A stretch of DNA of 64,000 nucleotides from Brachionus koreanus (Eukaryota > Rotifera > Eurotatoria > Ploima > Brachionidae). The notes under the pieces are model-generated. The model had not been told where the DNA came from, ran no database searches, and saw only the letters and a list, made by a program, of their open reading frames with translations. The DNA is taken from positions 98,199 through 162,198 of the forward strand of contig PJRA01000114.1 in the NCBI GenBank assembly GCA_016987375.1, written 5' to 3'. Numbering within the stretch: the stretch's first letter is position 1; each line of letters begins with the position of its first letter. Shown here in pieces: positions 56,672 to 64,000 of the stretch. A program made the translations under genes and the position numbers.

Positions 56672-59600
56672 ATGGATCGAATAGACGACATGGACTCACA
56701 AAGCTTGGATCCAAGCAAAGTATCTACTTGGTTGGATAATAATCCAGATTTTTTGCATGACTACTTGAAAAAACTTCAAATACAGCGGCGACGCACTTCG
56801 CTTTTAAGTGATAAATCAGGTCTATTGTTGGCAAATTTTAACACAACATGCCACAAAAAGTATAGCACTCAGGATATTAATTTTCCCGAGCCGCTTTCTA
56901 GTCCGAATTCAAATAGTTCAAAATTGGCAAAGTACAGTTCACCAAATTCAAATCCATCATCTCTCAAGTCTCTTCCACTTTTTCTTAATTCGACATCATT
57001 AAACCCATCATTTAGTGAGCCAAACTTGCCACCCATAAATCAATCAGACCAATTAGAGCATGAAAACATCAAAAAGCAAGTAAGCCGAGACAAATTCAGG
57101 CAGCTTAGTTTGTATGAAAAAATGTACACATTAGTAAAATGTTTATACCAAAGCCTCGACCTTAAAACAACTTGTAAGAAAATTTTGAATACAGTTAGCC
57201 TTCTACTAGATGCAGATAGATGTTCACTATTTTTGGTCGTCGATGAGAATGAAAGTGAGACATCTGAAGAAGAGATGAATGGAATAGCAAACGGAAAAGT
57301 ATTGGTCAGTGTGGTTTTCGATGCTAAATCGCATAGCTTAAACAAATTTGTGAAAAACTATGCATTTGATAGTATGGACGATGGATGTGGTGATGATGAT
57401 GATGGCGAGCAAATCAAAATTCCTTATGGTAAAGGAATTGTGGGTTATGTGGCCTCAACTGGTGAGTCAGTAAATATCCCCGATGCATACAATGATCCTA
57501 GATTTAATGCAACTATTGATCAAAAAACTGGATATAAAACAAAAAGCATTTTATGTCTTCCGATTTTGAATGAGAATGGACAATGCATTGCTGTAGCAGA
57601 GGCTATTAATAAAATTGGAGATGAATCTGAACTGGAAGAAAATAACAACAGTGAAGAATTCAGTTTTACCAAAGAAGACGAAGAGGTAATTTTGATTTAG
57701 TTAATAGATAAATTGAAATCTGTGATTAATTTAAAAAACAAGTTTTTTTCGAGTCCCTTTATTTTTTAAAAATTTTGAAGTCTATTTTATGTGCTCTTTT
57801 ATTTTTTATCAAATTTTTGAAATTTAATTCTATTTAGAATTAAAAATGACAAATCGTCTTTTTATTGTTATTCATTTCAATTTAACGTCAATTCTGACGA
57901 TATAATAAGAAAAGTTACAAATTAAAATGAGCAATTAATTATTAATAAATAAAGAAAAAAAGCATTAAATTTTCAGTGTTCACAATTTCCTCATTTTTTT
58001 TTTTAAAAATTCGTTATTTTTAGATTAAAAAATAAAAAATTTTAAATAATTGAAAACAAACTCTTTTGTAACTTTTTTTTTCTCCATCAATTTTCCTTAA
58101 AGCTCCCTTAAAGTTTAGCAGTTTGATTCGTTATGATTTTTTCTGATAAGATGTCAAGATCATCTCAATTGGGTGCATAAAATAATTTAGCGCTTTCTTT
58201 TTGCTTTCAATAGATAGCTAATCAAAATATAAACCACTATTATGGTTTTAGCCATCTATCAGGAAGTAGTTCTATTGCACTATTTACTGGAGCCGAAAAA
58301 CTCACGGCATCCCTTTTAAACATGGTTTTGATTAGTAAAATGCCGTCTTCTAATAAAAAAATCTGTATGAGAGTCGAGAATTATTTTGAAGAAACAATCC
58401 TACCTATAGGTTGACCAAAAAAAGAAAATTTCCTTTTTTTTCAGAATAAAGTTGTGCATTTACAGCAAAACCGTCTGGAATCAGCCTTAAGTATATTACC
58501 TCTTGAAAACTCAACCAAACATTTAATATCACTTTTCATCATCAAAACATCCTCTTTTTGTGATTAAGTGAATTGGTTCAGTTGTGTCGAACCATTGATT
58601 TTATCATAATTTCGTAAAAAAGATCCACTTCTCATCATAAGTAATGATCAGTCAAGAAAACTGTTCATCAAAAGTTTTTTTAATTAGTTTCATACAAATT
58701 TCAATGCGTCATTGAATATCGAAATCTATCAAATCATAAGGAAGTTTATATTTTTTTATTAACTCTTTATTCCAAATAATTCTTTATAGTTGATAGTAAC
58801 TAACTTTGTAAGTAACCAACCAGCTTTTTTAAATCAAATAAAAGTCACGAGATATCGTCGATTGTGATGTATGAAGGTCATTCGATAAATGAAATTTGAT
58901 AATATTATTTAATTTTTTAGAATCAAATATACAAAGAATTAGACATATCATTTTGAATATATATATAATTACATAAATTTTTAGAATTACAAAGATGCTA
59001 AAATCAAAAATATTCTGACTTTTAAAAAAACAAAATTATAAAGGTAATGAGAAATTTTGTTGAATTTTTTTTCACCAAGATTCTATTGTCAAAAAGATTA
59101 ATAGCCATAATATAAATATGAACTAATTGCCAATTGAAATTAATTTAAAAAATAAGAGCTTTTGATAAAAAATTTATTTTTTATTTCTTTATTATTTTTA
59201 AAAAGTGTAATAATGGCTTGAATTGAAAATAAAAAATTTAATGCTTGGTTTAAATTATTTATTTATTTTGTCAAATTAGAAAATTGAATAAGGTTGATCT
59301 ATTGTTATCAAATCATTTTCAAAAAAAATATCTTTAGAACAAGAAAATTTTATTTCTTCTATCCAAAAAACTAATTTAGTGAATTAAATAAAAATAAAAC
59401 TTTTCCATGAAGTAGTAGTAGTAGTAAGTTGAACTGCAACTCGGAAAAGTATCCGAGCGGAGCTCTAATGAGCTATAGCAGTCGATTCATTTTTCACAAT
59501 CCAACCATCTAGTTTCGACTTAAAAATATTCAACGTTTTTGCGCTAACTATTTCTTCCGGCAAATCGTTCCATATGTTTACAACTCTATTTGTGAAAAAA

Positions 59601-62600
59601 TGGAAACGCGATGAACAGTTTTTTATCTGTTCACGACGTAGAGACTTTGAATGCCTTCTTAAATCGTATACTTGACCAATATGACCATAGGTTAACCCTT
59701 TTTTAAACTCAACTACCTCAATTTTATTTATTAACTTGAACATTTGGATCAGATCTCCTCTCAATCTTCTCGAGGTTAGGTCTGTCAGGCCGAATTTAGA
59801 TAAGCGTTTCGAGTAAGTCAGGTTCTTTAAATTTGGAACTAACTTAGTAGCTCTTCGTTGCACCTTTTCTAACATATCGATATCTTTTTTTAGGTAAGGG
59901 CACCAAGAGGTTATGGCGAATTCTAAGTGAGGTCTGACCATTGAAGTGTACAGAAGTTTAATGTTGTTAACATTGGGATATCTAAGCGATTTCTTCAACA
60001 TACCCAAAATTCTATTAGCTTTAGCTGTAACATAGTTTACTTGTGTGTCCCATTTAAGGTCATTTTTGATATATATTCCGAGATCTCTTTCGCATACTGA
60101 TTTATTAAGTGGAAATGACTCAATTTTGTACTCATGTTTTGAGTTGTTACGACCAAAATGTACAACTTTACATTTTTCCACATGAAGCCTATTATTTAAT
60201 TTTTTTTAGTAATAATTAATATATTAGCTTTTTTTTTATTTTTGTAATGTTTTTAATAAAAAGTTTTTGCATTTAAAATTTTTAAATTAAAGATTCCGAT
60301 AATATAATTTTATTTTTAAGATATTTGCAAAATTTATGCCTTTTATATCAATTGCGATAAGAAACTCGAATTTGTATTCTCAATCTCAAAAAGAAGCTCA
60401 AACAAATAAAGTATTGCTGGAACTAGCAACAATTGTTTTTGACGAATCTGCATCAACAGTCGATCATCTGGTTTCTAGGATTCTATTCAATTCCATTTTT
60501 TTGCTCGAATGCGAAAATTGTCAGGTTATCTTGTTCAACACAAATGTAAATGGCAAATCAAACACAGGGGTAGTTTTTCCGCGTCGTCCGTCATTTCAGG
60601 TAACACAATTTTTTTCTTATTAAAAAAACAAACATAAATTGAGAAATTATTTGAAGGATATTAACAAATATTTTGATCGAGTTTATGAACTTAATTACAA
60701 TGATCTTAAAATAGATAAGAATTTTTCTCGTGAAATTTTGGTAAAATCTAAAGTTCCTAACTTCACTATTGATTCGCCAGAATTGTCTATTATAAATACA
60801 GTGTCTCATTCTGGAGAGGTTTGGTCTCATGTTTTCTTATTTTATTTTTTCAACTTCTATATTTAGATATTGAATGTTCAAAATGCAAAAGATGATATAA
60901 GATTCAGTCATGTAAATTTTTTTCATTCACCCAAAATTTTGACTATTAAAAATTGTTTCTAGTTTGCAGAGATGACCAACACACAATCCTTTTTGTGTAT
61001 ACCAGTTACTAATTGTTCAGATCAAGTTGTTGCACTGATATTAGCTTGCAATAAGATAAAAAATTCAACTCTTAATTATTTTTCAAAGTCGGACATTAAT
61101 GTCGCTGAAGTAATTTAAAGATAAAAAAAAATCCTAAATTTAAATTAAAAATTTAAAAGGCGTTTGCTCTTTTTTGTGGCATAGGAATACAAAATATAAT
61201 GATGTATGAAAAAGTTGTGAGAGCAATGAATATGCAGCAAGTGGCATTGGATGTTTTGTCTTATCATGTCTCGTCTAATCAAGACGAAGTAGACCGACTA
61301 ACAGTAATTTAATGCCATATGTCTAAAAAAAAATTTTTTTAATTTAATTTATTTGCAAAAAAAGAAAGAAGAAATTCCAGAAGCACATGAACTTGGACTT
61401 TATTCGTTCTTCTTTGACGAAAATACTCTTGATGATATTGGAACTCTAAAAGCTTGCATTTCAATGTTTGGCGAACTTGAGCTTGTTGAAAAATTTAACA
61501 TACCTTACGATGTTTTATGCAGATTTTTTTTGACAGTAAAAAAAAACTACCGCCCAGTTGCCTATCACAATTGGCGACATGGATTTAATGTCATGTCGGC
61601 CATGTTTACAATTATCACAGTAAAATTTTTTTTTTTCTAAATCTAATTTAATTTTATTTTATTCTAAAGACTGGTCAATTTAAAAATGTATTTAATGATC
61701 TTGAAATTTTGTCTCTTTTAATAGCATGCATTTGTCATGATTTAGATCATAGAGGAACTACAAATAATTTTCAGATAAAGTAAAAATTAATGTAAAAAAA
61801 GCATAAGTTTTAAAAAAAAAATTTCAAGAATTCAGAGTCCATTAGCTAAATTGTATACCACTTCGACAATGGAACATCACCATTTTAATCAATGCATAGT
61901 TATATTACATAACAATGTGAGATTTTGAATGATTAAAAAATAAAATAAGTCTTGTTTTTAATTAAATTTTTTTTTAGGTTAATAATATTTTGACTAATTT
62001 AACATCAGTGCAGCATTCCACAGCAATAGATCTAATTGAAAAAGCTATTCTTGCCACTGATTTAGCTTTGCATTTCAAGTAAAACTTTTCAGTTAAAGAA
62101 AAAAAATTTATTACAAGTTTCTAATGTAGACATATTGATAAATTTATTGAAAAGTCGCAATCGCCAACAAAAGCTGTCTTTGATACCACTTCTGATAAAG
62201 AATTATTACTGTAATTATTATTTTTTAAAAAACTGATATAAATATTTAAAAATATTGTAAAGAAATATTTTGATGACTGCTTGTGACTTGAGCGGTGGTG
62301 CAAAGCCGTGGCAGTGTCATTACAGAGTAAAGTTACCAATTTATTTGTAGAGATTAATTTTCTATCGTTGATTTATATTAGTTATCACAATTAGTTTCGA
62401 GTGAATTTTTTAGTGAAGGTGATTTGGAAAAAGAAAAATTCAAACAAGAGCCAATTGTAAGTTAACTTTTTGTGAATTTAAACGAAAAAATTAACTATCC
62501 CAAAAGGATTCAATGAATCGAAGCAAGTCTGATAAATTACCACAAATGCAAATTCAATTTTTACAAAGTGTTTGTGTACCAATGTATCATGTAATTATTA

Positions 62601-62769
62601 AAGATAATTATTTTCTTTAAAATTTAAAAATCAAAATTTCCAATAGAGTCTCAGTTTGTGTAACCCGTTATTAATGCCTATGCTAGATGGTTGCAATTCA
62701 AATATAGAACAATGGCAAAAACTTATTCAAACTCAAAATGATAATAAACCGAATAATGAAATAAATTAA
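56672..62769 (+). CDS. PDE11: Dual-GAF cyclic nucleotide phosphodiesterase, PDE11-like
   Basis: Exons: 56672-57685, 60321-60599, 60657-60818, 60867-60911, 60963-61109, 61160-61303, 61365-61619, 61670-61779, 61829-61916, 61978-62078, 62130-62210, 62263-62326, 62382-62456, 62507-62590, 62647-62769 (2,772 nt, 923 residues, phases close). It hydrolyses cAMP and cGMP. Residues 17-35 ([15 protein letters not shown]) match the start of PDE11A. GAF-A (about 165-335) has [31 protein letters not shown] and [17 protein letters not shown] is more diverged. The linker has [20 protein letters not shown], close to PDE11A. In the catalytic domain the metal ligands are HNWRH (665-669), HDLDHRG (705-711) and D817 in TACDLSGG; the purine-binding Gln region is [15 protein letters not shown]. 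The first intron (2.6 kb) carries two transposons. PDE5/6 are the nearest alternatives but fit less well. Confidence 0.94.
58245..58900 (-). mobile_element. Decayed mariner-like element (copy 3) in PDE11 intron
   Basis: The minus strand reads [12 protein letters not shown], the second catalytic block of mariner transposases, and the DNA matches copies at 2.7 and 35.1 kb on both sides of it. Frameshifts are frequent. Its right-hand part (about 58740-58900) aligns with 35700-35860, giving the N-terminal half. Confidence 0.75.
59406..60186 (-). mobile_element. CR1-like LINE 3' end with intact ORF terminus
   Basis: A 238-codon uninterrupted frame (60181-59465) holds the reverse transcriptase C-terminal region typical of CR1/L2-type elements: [70 protein letters not shown] and [13 protein letters not shown]. 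After the stop a short 3' UTR ends in a (TAC)n-like microsatellite, as expected for this clade. CTTCATG follows the tail and also precedes the 5' end, a possible 7-bp target duplication. It is 5' truncated and looks young because the frame is intact. Confidence 0.82.
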
Positions 62770-63426
62770 AATGCATTTTTTTTTCTAGTAGCAATTTTAA
62801 TATTTACCAAATTAATTTTAAATCTTATAACCCAATTTTTTAAGCATTTTTTTTTAAAATGAATTAATTATTTAATAAATCTAAATTTAGCTGTTTTTTT
62901 TTATTCGATTCTATTTTCAAAATAAGGAAGATCAAATTTGAAAATCACATTTTTTGAATTTTTTTTTAAATCTTAATGAACTTTTTGACATATATACAAA
63001 GGAAAGCGTAGAAAAATCTCTCTTTTAAAAAAATAAAGTCGAATAATAATCAAATATTTTGAATGCCATAGTTCAGAGAACCGTTTTTTCATCCAACCCT
63101 TTTTTTACACTCACATTTATCGTAGAAAAGCTAAATTAAATTTGCTTTCTTCTAACGCAAGCCATAAGAGCAAATATTTGATCTTTGCATCTTATGTCTC
63201 TAACCTTGTTGGCTATCGGTAGCAATATTATTAATCGTCAGTTGTCACAAATCATTGTATTCATTGTTTCTTTTCTTCGGAAGCTGGACTAAATTTGAAG
63301 TTTCTATGTTGATGAACTCCAAAACAAGCCTTTTTGTCAATGAAACTGAATAATTAAATATGAAGTATTAAATATATAAGTATTTTTCTAAGCGATTGCT
63401 TAATCTATGATCAATTTTACTAATAT
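62770..63426. other. Intergenic, no gene seen
   Basis: 3' flank of PDE11, AT-rich. The part from about 63060 to 63330 is less AT-rich and may be decayed transposon sequence continuous with the LINE fragment to the right. Confidence 0.45.
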
Positions 63427-63810
63427 TTAGTTTATTTTCTGCTTCATAGAATAATGATTCAGAGGAGGTTTAGAAAGAAAATTTGTAACAACTTGTAACT
63501 TTTGTAAGCATGATTCTGAAAATGAGTTAAGACACGGAAAATTATAGTCTAGAATTGAGACAATAAGTGCCTTGTACAGACTAGATAGTATATTATGACT
63601 AGGCCTCCAATCTTTTGAAGACAAAATTTTTATAATATTGAGTCTATTCATGCATTTAGCCTTTATTTCTTTTATTTGCTTATCAAAGCAAAGAATTTCA
63701 TCAAAGTACATTCCCAGAAATGTATTGGTCTTAGAATAGGGAATAGATTTGTCAATTAACTGAAACCTAAAGAATTTATTGAATCTATTATTTTTAGAGA
63801 AAATTGTGAA
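63427..63810 (-). mobile_element. Non-LTR (Jockey/CR1-type) reverse transcriptase fragment
   Basis: The minus-strand frame reads FTIFSKNNRFNKFFRFQLID, then KTNTFLGMYFDEILCFDKQI, KCMNRLNIIKILSSKDW and SSLYKALIVSILDYN. This is the thumb region found after the palm in Jockey- and CR1-type LINEs ('FLG-x-x-FD...H-I...K...RLNIIK-x-LS...W...L-x-x-YK-x-L-x-x-S-x-x-x-Y'). It is a fragment without the palm motif and differs from the LINE at 59.4 kb. Confidence 0.7.
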
Positions 63811-63878
63811 GCTACAAATTTTTAAATATTCTATTTAAAATATAGTTTTTAAATTTTTAAAAATTCTGTAATAATATT

Positions 63879-64000
63879 ATGGCCAAGACTTCTTTTAGTG
63901 AACTTGCTGTTACTCATCATATGACAAGAAAGTCGAACAGACAAATCTTCGAAATTCTAGCTTTAAAAGTAACTATCCAAAATTTTTCAAGATGGATAAG
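63879..64000 (+). CDS. Possible first exon of a gene cut by the window end
   Basis: From ATG at 63879 the frame stays open to the window end, reading MAKTSFSELAVTHHMTRKSN and on; a possible donor GTAACT lies at 63969. Amino-acid usage is less Lys/Ile/Phe-biased than surrounding chance frames. I recognise no family. It may equally be a chance frame. Confidence 0.25.
   Translation, partial: MAKTSFSELAVTHHMTRKSNRQIFEILALKVTIQNFSRWI

Larger units (their letters stand above)
57686..60320. other. 2.6-kb first intron of PDE11 with transposons
   Basis: All other introns of the gene are about 40-65 bp. The excess length is explained largely by the mariner relic at 58.25-58.9 kb and the LINE at 59.4-60.2 kb. 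Confidence 0.85.

Overview
The window is metazoan nuclear DNA: very AT-rich, compact genes split by short GT-AG introns (mostly 40-80 bp), two nuclear-type tRNA genes (one with an intron), animal-specific protein families (PDE11-type phosphodiesterase, sphingosine kinase, NIPSNAP, DPF/d4 proteins, SUEL lectins with VWD/C8/TIL domains) and many eukaryotic transposon relics. The AT bias, tiny introns and small gene spacing would fit a small aquatic invertebrate such as a monogonont rotifer, but that placement is inference. All exon boundaries given were worked out by hand from splice signals, frame continuity and family alignment recalled from memory; no alignment program was run. For every full multi-exon model listed, exon phases close without a leftover.

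Layout. 1-1 kb: N-terminal part of a DPF/Requiem-type BAF subunit (minus), cut by the window edge or by unseen exons. 2.7-4 kb: transposon debris. 4.5-6.4 kb: a ten-exon secreted protein of unknown family (plus), convergent with deoxyhypusine synthase (6.4-7.6 kb, minus); their stop codons lie 2 bp apart. 7.76 kb: tRNA-Ile(UAU) with intron. 7.85-11.2 kb: no gene seen. 11.2-12.9 kb: a type II transmembrane serine protease.

13.4-39.5 kb is the core of the window: three tandem, same-strand paralogues (called A, B and C here) encoding secreted proteins of about 1,516, 1,399 and 1,537 residues. All are built from the same cassette, SUEL/galactose-binding lectin - EGF - VWD - C8 - TIL - EGF, present once in A and twice in B and C. 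A and C also carry Thr-rich mucin blocks, and all end in a second, divergent VWD domain. This architecture resembles proteins of mucus, egg coats and temporary adhesives. The array shows a 630-bp internal tandem duplication, near-identical patches between A and C and between B and C, intron loss in one module, and transposon insertions.

39.5-41.4 kb: nested inverted repeats and a retrotransposon fragment. 41.5-42.5 kb: NIPSNAP family gene (minus). 42.9 kb: tRNA-Gln(UUG). 44.7-46.6 kb: a CYP46-like cytochrome P450 (plus), convergent with a sphingosine kinase (47.2-48.9 kb, minus). 48.9-56.7 kb: a 7.7-kb stretch without a gene between the divergent sphingosine kinase and PDE11. 56.7-62.8 kb: complete dual-GAF PDE11-like cyclic nucleotide phosphodiesterase, whose large first intron holds a decayed mariner element and a CR1-like LINE. 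63.4-64 kb: another LINE fragment and a possible partial gene.

The single-copy genes are mostly housekeeping or signalling (eIF5A hypusination, sphingosine-1-phosphate synthesis, cyclic nucleotide turnover, sterol/lipid hydroxylation). The tandem lectin-VWD family is the accessory, fast-evolving part and the best candidate for lineage-specific biology.
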